From: Phycisphaerae bacterium
Lineage (GTDB): Bacteria; Planctomycetota; Phycisphaerae; Phycisphaerales; UBA1924
Direction of reading: 5' to 3'
DNA: 64,000 nucleotides
Assembly: GCA_030432255.1 (NCBI GenBank)
Contig: JAUIHS010000005.1
Span: forward strand, 62,001-126,000
This document shows positions 25,401 to 34,769 of this stretch, piece by piece (within the stretch, counting starts at the first letter, position 1; each line of letters starts with the position of its first letter). The notes below the pieces were generated by a model. That model did not search any database. It saw only the letters and a list, made by a program, of their open reading frames with translations, and was not told where the DNA came from. The translations under genes were made by a program, and so were the position numbers.

Positions 25401-25663
25401 GGGAACTCGAGTACGAAGAGGAAGACGAGGACGAATCCGAGGAAGACGCCGAACCGGAAGCCGAGGCGAACGACGAAGACGAGTGGGAGTACGAGTACGT
25501 CGAGGTCGACGAGGATGGCGAAGAAGTCGAGATGACCGACGAAGACGACGACGCCCCCGAAGACGAGGACGACGTCGAGGATGAGTACGACGAGACCGAG
25601 ACCGCGGCCGAAGAGTCGCCCGAAATCCGCGTGCGGGAGTCAGGACAGCGCGAACGCGCCTGA
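22448..25663 (+). CDS. ftsK: DNA translocase FtsK/SpoIIIE with long acidic C-terminal tail
   Basis: 1071 residues from ATG 22448 (an in-frame GTG at 22430 is possible). Four membrane helices occupy about residues 20-185. An acidic/basic linker follows, then the motor: Walker A GTTGSGKS (508-515), Walker B IIDELADLMM, and ATQRPQANVVTGLIKSNMPGR. The gamma winged helix DPLFDRAVEIV...SVSLLQRRLAIGYTRASRLIELM (about 779-840) would recognise KOPS-like sequences. FtsK hexamers pump DNA at the division septum during chromosome segregation. Unusually, about 210 further residues follow the gamma domain, dominated by Glu and Asp with scattered Trp/Tyr (EWELEYEEEDEDE, EWEYEYVEVDEDGEE). The gene is divergent from the cytochrome gene and convergent with the pseudopilin. 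Confidence 0.95.
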   Translation: MATKTSSTRARKPETPSNDLAAAPIIAWVAALMIWLFISASMISFSPGDWPSHGISPVNGPSETANWGRQVGAWISYELFSMLGIGAWIVLGGAAVQLGFSARRIRITHPAVRAVGILMVALALSAFHALFLPTATSFPEGAGGLVAIAGVDALHVRFGTFGATLWILLAAIVGMTIAFDRWLLWLPKAAGMASEHGVELARSAVFDRVLPAVKARAEARFGRANDLDDDPRIESDAALEQVARRERARRKQKVRIDDQAGGIGGAEDLEEETKPRKPLRRRDPEPEIEDIDDDFEDEIEEDAPGAPQVFDPNTLREKIAMLPVRFANSQKHAANEDDLEALRAQRRSEEEADRNYVFPGLDLLENPESNYNEEMEKYVREQAEALEAALHTYKISGEVVGIDSGPVITLYQVRLAPGTKVASVQAIASDVARSLRAINVRIVPNTEGLDTVGIEVPNRLKEKVRLKELMTSSDRIARMKLPLFLGKDASGDPLISDLAKLPHMLIAGTTGSGKSVCMNAIIMGFLYTQKPSDMKLVLVDPKMVEMSQFKDIPHLMCPVVTEMSKAAAILEWAVTKMDERYELLAEAGCRDISAYNGLGWEELRERFNPQNEIEEAKIPRKLPYMVFIIDELADLMMTNKEVESSIVRIAQKARAVGIHLILATQRPQANVVTGLIKSNMPGRLAFKVASGMDSRIVLDQKGGELLLGQGDMLMLTPQSSATLRAQGTLVEDTEIRRVVRFIRSVSEPSFERSLVTIRDNGFAAAEDHEERMRESAQEDPLFDRAVEIVLETRRGSVSLLQRRLAIGYTRASRLIELMGQAGIIGEHKGSVAREVTMTIEEWEAIKDQASADASDVIQDDTGQQRFFTEEDNAERNAELPEDACFDPTSIDVSLDAVEDSIEEEEAVEDEGAEVEAEATVTVRPTAPAASPSRPAEAEAEEALEAEEVADNESEAMTDDVTDEEECDEAESEDADDAEADDETEWELEYEEEDEDESEEDAEPEAEANDEDEWEYEYVEVDEDGEEVEMTDEDDDAPEDEDDVEDEYDETETAAEESPEIRVRESGQRERA

Positions 25664-25681
25664 ACAGGCCGCCGGCTCCGC

Positions 25682-26743
<1,062 letters not shown>

Positions 26744-27041
26744 CAGTGATTCTCCAACCATTGTTTGCGCAGCGCGTCCGCGTCACCCCCCGGGCTCGCC
26801 GCTGGAATCGAGCCGCTCCGCCGAGCACGGCGCCCGCACGGGCTGCGGCATGACAACACAGACAACAAACTACGATCACCTGTCCAGCCGTGTACCCGGA
26901 AGCGAGCCCCCTCACGGAAATTTGAAATGAGGCACAGCCACATCGCGGGATGAACAGATTCCGATCAGAATCTACCGAGCCGGTCCGGGTTCTGTCAAGG
27001 GAAAAATGAGCGACTGGGAATGAGGCCGGAAAGCCGGCGAA
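26744..27041. other. Intergenic stretch between pseudopilin and gyrB
   Basis: No credible coding sequence. It contains a 6-bp inverted repeat AGATTC/GAATCT (26956-26961 and 26968-26973) and a GCCGG-AAAG-CCGGC hairpin just after the gyrB stop, which lacks a T-run. Confidence 0.5.
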
Positions 27042-29657
27042 TCAGACGTCGAGCGATCGCACTTCGAGCGCGTGTTCCTCGATGTACGAGCGCCGGTTCT
27101 CAACATTCTCGCCCATGAGCACAGTGAAGAGTTCGTCAGCGGCCGAGGCGTCGTCCCACGCGACTCGGAGCAGCGTCCGACGCGAAGCATCCATGGTGGT
27201 CTCCCACAACTGCTCCGGATCCATCTCGCCCAGTCCCTTGAACCGCTTGATCTCGAGGCCACGCCGCCCCACTTCCAGGAGCTTCGACAGCATGCTCGAA
27301 ACACTCGCGGCTTCAACGACACGGAAGCCCGACGTGTCACCCGAGTCCTCGCCGTCTTCATCCGAAGACCTCGAGCGCCCGGTGTCCGTACGCCATACGT
27401 ACCGCGTTGGCATCTTCTCACCCGTCACGGCCTCTTCCTGCACCAGGCCCCAGTCGTCAATCCGGATCCCGAGTTCTTCGAGCTGTTCGAATATCAGGGG
27501 CAGTTCGCGGTTCTCATGCAGTTCACGCACCCGCGCGATCGGTGCGGCATCCCGGCCGTTTGATTCCACTTCCTCGTCAATCTCGTCGACCCGAAGGCCG
27601 TTCGCCGCGACGATCTGCTGGACCTGTTCCTCGGACCATGCAAATGCCTCGCCACCGCTCCATGTCAGGCGATGTGTCGGCAGTTGGCCATTGCCACCGG
27701 GATCATTCGATCGCTCAGCCAGGAGATCCACGAAGCGCACGCCGCGACGCTCCGCGACTTCAACAAGTTCGGCAAGCCGGCGCAACTGGCGGACGAGCTT
27801 CCGCAGTCCATCACCTTCGATGATCCGCTCTGTCGGTGGCTCATCCGAAGGATCCTCGATCGCATCCACATCACGCACGAGCAGTGCCGTGCCCTCCAGC
27901 CCCAGGTCAGCGAGCGTGTCGTTCATCTCTCGCTCATTGATCACGTACTGTGCATGCTTCCTTGCACCTCGCCGCTCCACCAGGTACAGCGGCGGCTGTG
28001 CGATGTAGATGCAGCCGCGCCGAATCAACTCCGGCATCTGGCGGAAGAAGAACGTGAGCAGGAGCGTCCGGATGTGGGAGCCGTCGACATCGGCGTCCGT
28101 CATGATGATGATCCGGCCATATCGCAGCTTCGAGATGTCAAAGTCCTCGCCGATACCACACTTCAAGGCGCTGATCAGCGTACGAATCTCCTCGAAGGCG
28201 AGGATCTTGTCGAGACGCGCCTTCTCGACGTTCAGGAGCTTGCCCCGAAGCGGCAGGATCGCCTGCGTCTCGACGTCCCGTCCCTGCGTCGCCGACCCGC
28301 CTGCAGAATCACCTTCGACGATGAAGAGTTCGGAACGATCCACATCACGCGTCGTGCAGTCACGCAGCTTGTGAGGCATCGACCCCGACTCCAACGCCGA
28401 CTTGCGCCGAGTCAGGTCACGCGCCTTCCGCGCGGCCTCGCGCGCCTGGGCCGCGAGAACACCCTTCTGACAGATCTTCCTGGCCTGTGAGGGATGCTCG
28501 TCCAGCCATGTGGACAGCCGTTCACTGACAATCTGGGAGACGAATCCGTCGATCTCGGTATTCCGGAGCTTGCCCTTGGTCTGACCCTCGAACTGCGGCT
28601 CGGGGAGCTTGACGGAAACGACCGCGGCGAGGCCTTCCCGAATGTCATCACCCGACGGCACGGGGTCCTTCTCCTTCAGCAGGTTGTTCTGCCGCGCATA
28701 GTTATTGATGGTGCGCGTCAGTGCCGTCTTGAGCCCCGACATGTGCGTCCCGCCATCCACCGTGCGAATGTTGTTGGCGAAGGAGAGCAGCAGTTCGTTG
28801 AAGGCGTCGGAGTACTGCATCGCGACTTCACAGACCAGGCTCGCCTCTTCCGCCTCACCCCGGAGGAAGACAACATCATGCAGGACGTTCTTGTTCTGAT
28901 TCAGGTGCTGCACGTACTCGGCAATGCCATCATCAAAGCGGAAGGACTCGTCCTTGATCTGCCCGTCGGCACCCACGCGCTCATCGGTGATCCGGATGAT
29001 CACACCCGGGTTCAGGTACGCCAGTTCGCGCAAACGATGAGACAGTGTTGCGAAGTTGAATTCCGTCTCGGGAAAGATCTGGGGGTCCGGCCTGAACGTG
29101 ACCCTGGTGCCCGTCCGGTGACGCGTCTCCGTGGGAATCTCACCCACCACCTCAAGCGGCTCCGAGGTCTCGCCCCGAGCAAAGCCGATCCGGTAGATGC
29201 GGCCATCGCGATGCACCTCGACCCGCAGCCACTCCGAAAGCGCATTGACGCAGGAGATGCCGACACCATGCAATCCGCCGGAAACCTTGTACGCCGAGCC
29301 CTCCTCACCGAACTTGCCGCCGGCGTGCAGCACCGTCATCACCAGTTCGACCGCCGGCTTCCCGTCGTAGGCCGGATTGGGATGGCTCTTGCGGTCAACG
29401 GGAATGCCTGATCCGTCATCCGTCACCGTGAGAGAACCGTCGGCGTGGATGCGCACGGCGACTGTCGTCGCGCGACCGGCCATGGCCTCGTCGATCGAGT
29501 TGTCGACCGCTTCGTAGACCAGGTGGTGCAGGCCCGCGAGGCCCGTATCGCCGATGTACATGCCGGGGCGCTTCCGCACCGCCTCGAGACCCTCGAGGAT
29601 GCGGATCTGATCCGCACCATAATCCTGCTTGCCGCCTGCCTGTTTGGATGTTGTCAT
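27042..29657 (-). CDS. gyrB: DNA gyrase subunit B
   Basis: 871 residues from ATG 29657. The GHKL ATPase N-terminus is clear (YGADQIRILEGLEAVRKRPG, YEAVDNSIDEA, GLHGVGISCVNAL), followed by the transducer domain and the TOPRIM core (VEGDSAGGSA about residue 448, PLRGKLLNVEKA, DADVDGSHIRTLLLTFFFR). The C-terminal tail RFKGLGEMDPEQLWETTMD completes the family. It pairs with GyrA to introduce negative supercoils; gyrA is not in the window. Length exceeds the usual 630-800 because of an insertion between DVDGSHIR and RFKGLGEM, containing REMNDTLADLGLEG; similar but differently sized insertions occur in proteobacterial GyrB. No Shine-Dalgarno is visible. A TATACT box lies about 65 nt upstream. Confidence 0.95.
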   Translation of the reverse strand: MTTSKQAGGKQDYGADQIRILEGLEAVRKRPGMYIGDTGLAGLHHLVYEAVDNSIDEAMAGRATTVAVRIHADGSLTVTDDGSGIPVDRKSHPNPAYDGKPAVELVMTVLHAGGKFGEEGSAYKVSGGLHGVGISCVNALSEWLRVEVHRDGRIYRIGFARGETSEPLEVVGEIPTETRHRTGTRVTFRPDPQIFPETEFNFATLSHRLRELAYLNPGVIIRITDERVGADGQIKDESFRFDDGIAEYVQHLNQNKNVLHDVVFLRGEAEEASLVCEVAMQYSDAFNELLLSFANNIRTVDGGTHMSGLKTALTRTINNYARQNNLLKEKDPVPSGDDIREGLAAVVSVKLPEPQFEGQTKGKLRNTEIDGFVSQIVSERLSTWLDEHPSQARKICQKGVLAAQAREAARKARDLTRRKSALESGSMPHKLRDCTTRDVDRSELFIVEGDSAGGSATQGRDVETQAILPLRGKLLNVEKARLDKILAFEEIRTLISALKCGIGEDFDISKLRYGRIIIMTDADVDGSHIRTLLLTFFFRQMPELIRRGCIYIAQPPLYLVERRGARKHAQYVINEREMNDTLADLGLEGTALLVRDVDAIEDPSDEPPTERIIEGDGLRKLVRQLRRLAELVEVAERRGVRFVDLLAERSNDPGGNGQLPTHRLTWSGGEAFAWSEEQVQQIVAANGLRVDEIDEEVESNGRDAAPIARVRELHENRELPLIFEQLEELGIRIDDWGLVQEEAVTGEKMPTRYVWRTDTGRSRSSDEDGEDSGDTSGFRVVEAASVSSMLSKLLEVGRRGLEIKRFKGLGEMDPEQLWETTMDASRRTLLRVAWDDASAADELFTVLMGENVENRRSYIEEHALEVRSLDV

Positions 29658-29777
29658 GAGCACAACCGAGGGGGAAATGGGGGAGCGCCGTGTCGCCGGA
29701 GACACCTGTCGCGAGACGCAACAGTATAGCAGTGGGCGGTCGCGCAAGGCTTCGATGAGCGGACGCCGGTTTTCACT

Positions 29778-29806
29778 TTGTGCGGGCCCGGACGCCTCCG
29801 TACACT
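29778..29806 (+). promoter_or_regulatory. Candidate sigma-70-type promoter for the PEP-CTERM-like cluster
   Basis: TTGTGC (29778-29783), a 17-nt spacer and TACACT (29801-29806) lie about 40 nt before the start of the gene at 29846. Match to consensus is moderate. Confidence 0.35.
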
Positions 29807-29845
29807 GAATCCAGCCGCTCCCGGCCGCGACCTGAGGAGGAACGC

Positions 29846-30547
29846 ATGGAACACCGTCACGTATCATCCCGCGCTGATCTGGTGCGCCGGGCCGTCGGCA
29901 TCGCCGCCGGCACTTCCGCCTACTGCGCGCTGTCCACACCAACCCTCGCCGAAGCCGTCCGCTTCGAAGCCGACGGCTTCTACTGGGGCTTCTCAACCCT
30001 CGACCTCACGCTCCCCGCTGACCAGCAGACCTACGGTTCCGCCGCCCAGGCGGACGGGACATCCGTCTACCTCCGCTACTTCGGCGACTTCTACCCCGCC
30101 TTCAGCTACACCCACAGTTACACCGCTGGTTCCGGAGCCGAGATCTGGTCCGGTGGCTTCGCGCAGCGGTACGCGCAGGCACTCACGGGTGGAACATCCA
30201 TCGACGGATCAGGGGCGGGCACCTGGAACCAGTACGCCACCTTCGCATTCAGCTACACCGCCTGCTACGACTACGGCTACTACGGCTACAACTGCAATAC
30301 GGGCGAGCGCGGCCTCATCCCCAACGACGGGAGCGAGCATTACGTCGGCGTTCGTCTGAACATCGGTGGGCTCAGCCATTACGGCTGGATCGGCATCACC
30401 AACAATTTCGGGTACATCGATGCCTTCGCATGGGGGTACGAGACCGAACCCGGCGTTCCCGTCGCCGCCGGTGCACCGACGCCGTCCACACTTGCCGGTC
30501 TCGCTCTCGGCGCCGCGGCCTTTTCCGGCCGCAAGCGACGCGACTGA
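29846..30547 (+). CDS. PEP-CTERM-like exported protein, paralogue 1 of 3
   Basis: 233 residues from ATG 29846, with GAGGAGG 5 nt upstream. A signal-like N-terminus (about 1-35, AVGIAAGTSAYCALSTPTLA) leads into a Tyr/Gly/Ser-rich beta domain starting VRFEADGFYWGFSTLDLTLP. The conserved HYVGVRLNIGGLSHYGWIGI motif is shared with the next two genes. The tail GYETEPGVPVAAGAPTPSTL followed by AGLALGAAAFSGRKRR looks like a PEP-CTERM sorting signal. The domain resembles small surface or extracellular proteins of planctomycetes; no function is assignable. Two same-strand paralogues follow directly, each with its own strong ribosome site. Confidence 0.75.
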   Translation: MEHRHVSSRADLVRRAVGIAAGTSAYCALSTPTLAEAVRFEADGFYWGFSTLDLTLPADQQTYGSAAQADGTSVYLRYFGDFYPAFSYTHSYTAGSGAEIWSGGFAQRYAQALTGGTSIDGSGAGTWNQYATFAFSYTACYDYGYYGYNCNTGERGLIPNDGSEHYVGVRLNIGGLSHYGWIGITNNFGYIDAFAWGYETEPGVPVAAGAPTPSTLAGLALGAAAFSGRKRRD

Positions 30548-30637
30548 CACCATCCGTCCGATCAGGCCGGAAACACGCGATTTTTCGTTTGTCGGCGTCT
30601 TCGGACCGTGTAGGTTGGAGGTCGGAGGAGGCGTGCG

Positions 30638-31273
30638 ATGGCACATGGTCCGGAAACCGAGTTCACATCTGCCCTTGCGATCGCGCTGAGTACGGCGGCG
30701 TACTGCTCGCTGGGTGTCGCTGACGCCGAAGCGATTCGCTTCAACAATGACGGGTCCTTCGTACCGTTCTATTCCCTGGGCGAGTTCGGCGCCCTGGACC
30801 TGACGAAACCGGTCTCGCAGCAGAACATCGACATCTACAGCACCGACGGGTCGGATGTCGGCTTCAGGTATGACGAACCGATCGACGCCGTGAATCTCTG
30901 GAACTCAGGCGCTGAGACGGCGGAATCCGACGAGGTGACGCTGGGTGGATTCGCCCGCGCCTTCTCAAAGGACGAGATCATCGGTTCCGGAGCCAGTTTC
31001 GACGGAACCAATCAACTGCGCACCACGTCTGAAGGAGAGTTCGTGGATGACGGTTCGCGCCAGTACATCGGCGTCCGACTCAACCTTGAAGGACTCGCGC
31101 ACTACGGATGGATCGCAGTCTCCACGCCGGGCAATCTCGGGTCGCTGCGGGTCCATGCCTGGGGTTATGAGACGGAACCCGATACGGCGATCGCGGCTGG
31201 CGTGCCGACACCCTCCACGCTCGCCGGCCTCGCGCTCGGTGCCGTTGCATTCACCGGACGCAAGCGTTGCTGA
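30638..31273 (+). CDS. PEP-CTERM-like exported protein, paralogue 2 of 3
   Basis: 211 residues from ATG 30638, with GGAGGAG 7 nt upstream. Signal-like start LAIALSTAAYCSLGVADA, mature start AIRFNNDGSFV, central QYIGVRLNLEGLAHYGWIAV and a tail through PTPSTLAGLALGAVAFTGRKR identify it as a paralogue of its neighbours. It lacks the Tyr/Cys-rich insert (YDYGYYGYNCN) seen in paralogue 1 and is therefore shorter. Ninety bases separate it from paralogue 1 and 48 from paralogue 3. Function unknown. Confidence 0.75.
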   Translation: MAHGPETEFTSALAIALSTAAYCSLGVADAEAIRFNNDGSFVPFYSLGEFGALDLTKPVSQQNIDIYSTDGSDVGFRYDEPIDAVNLWNSGAETAESDEVTLGGFARAFSKDEIIGSGASFDGTNQLRTTSEGEFVDDGSRQYIGVRLNLEGLAHYGWIAVSTPGNLGSLRVHAWGYETEPDTAIAAGVPTPSTLAGLALGAVAFTGRKRC

Positions 31274-31321
31274 CAGTCACTCCAGCGTTCTAAGAGCGCC
31301 GGATCAATGAGGAGATGAGAG

Positions 31322-32014
31322 ATGGCCGAGACCCGTGAAATCCATGTCACCCGAGCACTGACCATCGCGATGGGCAGTGCCGCGTATTTTTCACTCGGAG
31401 TCGCCGAGGCCGTTCCGGTTCGTTTCGATAACGATGGCAGCTTCGATGCAATGGGCAACATCCTCGACATGACGCTGCCCGCGGCGGCCCAGACCGGCGC
31501 CGGCAATCCGTATGCTCTCGGTGGCACCCAAGTGCGTCTCGGGTACGGCTACGACGTCTACACCCCCTACTACTCCCAGTCCTACTCCACCCTCGACTCC
31601 GATGTCGGCGTCGCCGTCCGCTCCAACCCCAGCCTTTTCATCAAGGCCTTCGCCGCGGGCGAACTGGTCGGCTCAAGCGCCGACTTCCTCACCGGCGGGC
31701 GCACCCTCTTCGAGCGTTACGAGAGCTGCTGGGACATCTACTATGGCGGGTCATGCACCGTGAGCTATCCCGGTGACTTCGTGAATGACGGCACGATCCA
31801 GTATGCCGGCGTGCAACTCGATATCGGTGGCCTGATTCACTACGGCTGGGTCGGCATTCGCACCGTGGGCTATGCCTACAACGCGGAAATCGTGTCGTGG
31901 GGCTATGAGACCGAGCCCGGAGTCGCGGTTCCCGCCGGCATCCCCGCACCGTCAACGCTCGCCGGCCTTGCGTTGGGTGCCGCCGCCTTCGGGCGTCGTC
32001 CCCGCCGCGACTGA
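31322..32014 (+). CDS. PEP-CTERM-like exported protein, paralogue 3 of 3
   Basis: 230 residues from ATG 31322, with AGGAGA 6 nt upstream. The start LTIAMGSAAYFSLGVAEAVP is a signal peptide close to that of paralogue 2, the mature start VRFDNDGSFD matches, and the core motif is QYAGVQLDIGGLIHYGWVGI. Like paralogue 1 it has a Tyr/Cys insert (ESCWDIYYGGSCTVSY), so two of the three may carry a disulfide there. The tail PAPSTLAGLALGAAAF plus basic residues is the sorting signal. It ends 9 bases from the convergent rnr gene. Confidence 0.75.
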   Translation: MAETREIHVTRALTIAMGSAAYFSLGVAEAVPVRFDNDGSFDAMGNILDMTLPAAAQTGAGNPYALGGTQVRLGYGYDVYTPYYSQSYSTLDSDVGVAVRSNPSLFIKAFAAGELVGSSADFLTGGRTLFERYESCWDIYYGGSCTVSYPGDFVNDGTIQYAGVQLDIGGLIHYGWVGIRTVGYAYNAEIVSWGYETEPGVAVPAGIPAPSTLAGLALGAAAFGRRPRRD

Positions 32015-32023
32015 CCGACGCTC

Positions 32024-34483
32024 CTACTGCCGCTTGCCCTTGCCTTTGCGGTCCTTTCGATAGTCGCTCTTGCGCTTATCGCGCGACTTGCTGCGCTGAC
32101 TGCGCTTCTGTGCTCCGGTTCGTCCCAGGCCGCCCGCCATGTCATCTCCGAGGTTCAGCCGATCCGCAAGCCGCTTGGCCTTGCCGGCATCGCGAGACTC
32201 GCCATCCGTGATCGCCAGTTCCATCTGGCGGCGCGACAGGTCGATCTCGAGGATCGTCACCTTCACGCGATCACCGATGTTGAATGAGCGACCGGTGTTG
32301 CGTTCCACGAGCGCGCCCGTTCGTCGATCAATCGACCACGAACCGCCGCGCTGATGACCTCGCTTGCGGCCATCCTGCATGTTGGGCATGGGAAGATCGC
32401 TCACGCCGCACAGCCCCTCCGCGAGGTACTGCGACAACTGAACAAAGACTCCTCGTCCCGTCACGCCGGTCACCAACCCGTCGAACGTGCCACCGATGTG
32501 CTCCTCGAGCAACTGGAGCACGAGGAACTGACGCAACTCGCGTTCCGCATCTTCCGCATTGGATTCGTTGGCGTTGCAGTGATTGCCGATCTTGACCAGC
32601 TCTTCTTCCGGCGGACACCACGGATCCTCGCGCATTTCCTTGCCGATGCGACGCTTCTCTCCATCCGACGTCGGCCGCTCCAGTCCGTTCTGCGTCATCT
32701 CGAGATAACGAGTGAGCGCGCGGTGGGCCGTCAGGTCGGGATAGCGGCGAATGGGACTCGTGAAGTGCGCGTATGCAGCGCTCGCCAGCGCGAAGTGACC
32801 AATCAGGGCCGGCGAGTACTCCGCGCGGGTCAGAGTGCGCAACACCGCCATATGGACCGCCGGTGCCGCGGGCGTGCCGGCGGTTGCCTCCAGCAGACCC
32901 TGGAGTTCCTCGCGCGTCGGGCTCTTCGGGATCCGGTATCCGGCGACCTTGACGAATGACGCCAGTTCATCCATGTTCCCCGGCACGGGTTCCGGGTGGG
33001 TTCGCCTCAGGATGGGCACACCCAGTTCCTCGAAGTGGCGCGCCACCGCCTCGTTCGCCTCCACCATGAACATCTCGATGAGCTTGTGGGTGTAGGCGTC
33101 ATCCTCCGGAACGGCATCAACGACCCGGCCCTCCTCGTTGAAGACCAGTTCCACATCCGGCAGGTCAAGATGAATCATGCCCGCCTTGAAGCGCCGCTTC
33201 TCAATGCGCTTCGCGAGGTCATTCATCATCTTCAGGGCATCCAGCAGCTCCGGCGTGTAGTTCGGCCTCGTCCGGGCATGCAGTTCCGCTCGCTTCTGGT
33301 CCCCTTCGATCAATGCCTGCGCTTCGAGATAGGTCAGGCGCTTTGATGAATGAATCACCGTGGATGCGAAACCCTGGCCCGCAACATTGCCGTCGCGGTC
33401 GTATTCGATGAAGGCCGTCTTGCAGAATCGCGGCACACCTTCCATCAGCGAACAGATGCCGTTGGACAACACCTCCGGAAGCATCGGGATGACGAGCCGG
33501 GGCAGATAGACCGAGTTGGCCCGTTCCTTTGCCTCGTCGTCCAGGGCGGTCCCGGGGGTCACGAAGTGAGAGACATCCGCGATGTGAACGCCCAGCCGGA
33601 AGCCACCGCCCTCTGTCCGCTCGATACTGATGGCGTCGTCGTAGTCCTTGGCATCAGGCGGGTCGATGGTGAGGATGAAGGTCTCACGCAGGTCGGCACG
33701 GACAGCGCGATCGAAACCGGAACCCGCATCCGCGGCACTGATCTCCTCATCGAAGGCACGCGTCAGTTCGCGCGCTTCGTCGATGCATGCCTGAGGAAAT
33801 GGTCCGGGAAGGGAATAGGCTTCGATAACGGCCTGCGTTTCCACGTCCGGTTTTCCGGACTCGCCCAGCACCTGCGTGATCACGCCGGTCGCGAGGTAGT
33901 CCCCCTCCGGGTACTCCATGATCTCGAAGACGACCTTGTCCCCCTCCCGCGCATTCTTGGAGCCGACGTCCTGCACCACGACCGGGTCGAGCAGTGTCTT
34001 GCCATCCGGGTAGATGAGCCACGTCTCCCCCTGGCGACGCACCTCGCCGGTGAACGAGGATTGCTTCCTCTCGATGATCTCAACGATCTCACCGACATAG
34101 GGGCTGCGATCGTCGCCGGGCCGGCGTCGCTTCTCGTGCACATCGGCACGAACCAGATCGCCGGTCAGGGCATCCTGTGTCTGACCCGCGGGGACGAACA
34201 GGTCGCCGTGAGCCGTCCGCTGGCGCGGCACGATGAAGCCAAACCCGCGCGGGTTCCGCCGGAACTCGCCGATGACCTCGCGGCCCATCGGAGGCAGAGT
34301 GACGAAGCGGCTGTCGCCGTAGACAAGCTGACCCTGCCCCTGCATTTCCCGAACAGCGGTCTCGAAGGCCTTGAAATCACCCGGCTCCACTCCCAGTTCC
34401 TCTGCCAGGAGCGTGATCTCCGTCGGCTCATATGAAGCATGGGACAGGTGGGTCAGGATGCGTTTCTTGAAGCGGGAAGGCAT
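32024..34483 (-). CDS. rnr: Ribonuclease R
   Basis: 819 residues from ATG 34483 (AGAGG about 8 nt upstream). Domain order is that of RNase R: N-terminal winged helix (HLSHASYEPTEITLLAEELG), cold-shock domains (EFRRNPRGFGFIVPR), the RNB catalytic domain with the metal-binding aspartates in TIDPPDAKDYDDAIS and the GVHIADVSHFV motif, an S1 domain (GLVTGVTGRGVFVQLSQYL) and a lysine/arginine-rich tail (about the last 35 residues). It is a processive 3'-5' exoribonuclease able to unwind structured RNA. It is divergent from the ClpP-like gene at 34770, sharing a 286-bp upstream region. Confidence 0.94.
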   Translation of the reverse strand: MPSRFKKRILTHLSHASYEPTEITLLAEELGVEPGDFKAFETAVREMQGQGQLVYGDSRFVTLPPMGREVIGEFRRNPRGFGFIVPRQRTAHGDLFVPAGQTQDALTGDLVRADVHEKRRRPGDDRSPYVGEIVEIIERKQSSFTGEVRRQGETWLIYPDGKTLLDPVVVQDVGSKNAREGDKVVFEIMEYPEGDYLATGVITQVLGESGKPDVETQAVIEAYSLPGPFPQACIDEARELTRAFDEEISAADAGSGFDRAVRADLRETFILTIDPPDAKDYDDAISIERTEGGGFRLGVHIADVSHFVTPGTALDDEAKERANSVYLPRLVIPMLPEVLSNGICSLMEGVPRFCKTAFIEYDRDGNVAGQGFASTVIHSSKRLTYLEAQALIEGDQKRAELHARTRPNYTPELLDALKMMNDLAKRIEKRRFKAGMIHLDLPDVELVFNEEGRVVDAVPEDDAYTHKLIEMFMVEANEAVARHFEELGVPILRRTHPEPVPGNMDELASFVKVAGYRIPKSPTREELQGLLEATAGTPAAPAVHMAVLRTLTRAEYSPALIGHFALASAAYAHFTSPIRRYPDLTAHRALTRYLEMTQNGLERPTSDGEKRRIGKEMREDPWCPPEEELVKIGNHCNANESNAEDAERELRQFLVLQLLEEHIGGTFDGLVTGVTGRGVFVQLSQYLAEGLCGVSDLPMPNMQDGRKRGHQRGGSWSIDRRTGALVERNTGRSFNIGDRVKVTILEIDLSRRQMELAITDGESRDAGKAKRLADRLNLGDDMAGGLGRTGAQKRSQRSKSRDKRKSDYRKDRKGKGKRQ

Positions 34484-34769
34484 GGTAGAACCTCTGGCGG
34501 GTGGGAGAAGAAGCGGGGAGTGGTCCACCAGCATACCCGCCTCAGCAGAGCTTGGATTTCCCCCCTGATTCAGGGCAGGCAAACCGAAAAATCTCGGACT
34601 TCCCCCGGAGATCGGCTCCCGGGGTCCGTATGGATGAGTGGAAGAGTCTCCGAGAATACCGATCATCCTGCATACAGGCTCCCCGGAGCAGGATGTCCTC
34701 CCGATCTGAGCCAGCGGCCGTGTGGGCCGAAGCCGGTCGGGACTGGTCACCAGACAGAAAGGTGAACGA
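34484..34769. promoter_or_regulatory. Divergent upstream region of rnr and the ClpP-like cluster
   Basis: It contains a near-perfect palindrome CCCTGA-T-TCAGGG (34563-34575) and a GC-rich hairpin (about 34602-34624) in an otherwise non-coding region. The palindrome is operator-like, but nothing identifies its regulator. Confidence 0.3.

Noticed and set aside
32354..34435. Plus-strand ORFs opposite rnr
   Set aside because: Same shadow effect; the RNase R frame explains the region and no domain is visible in the others.
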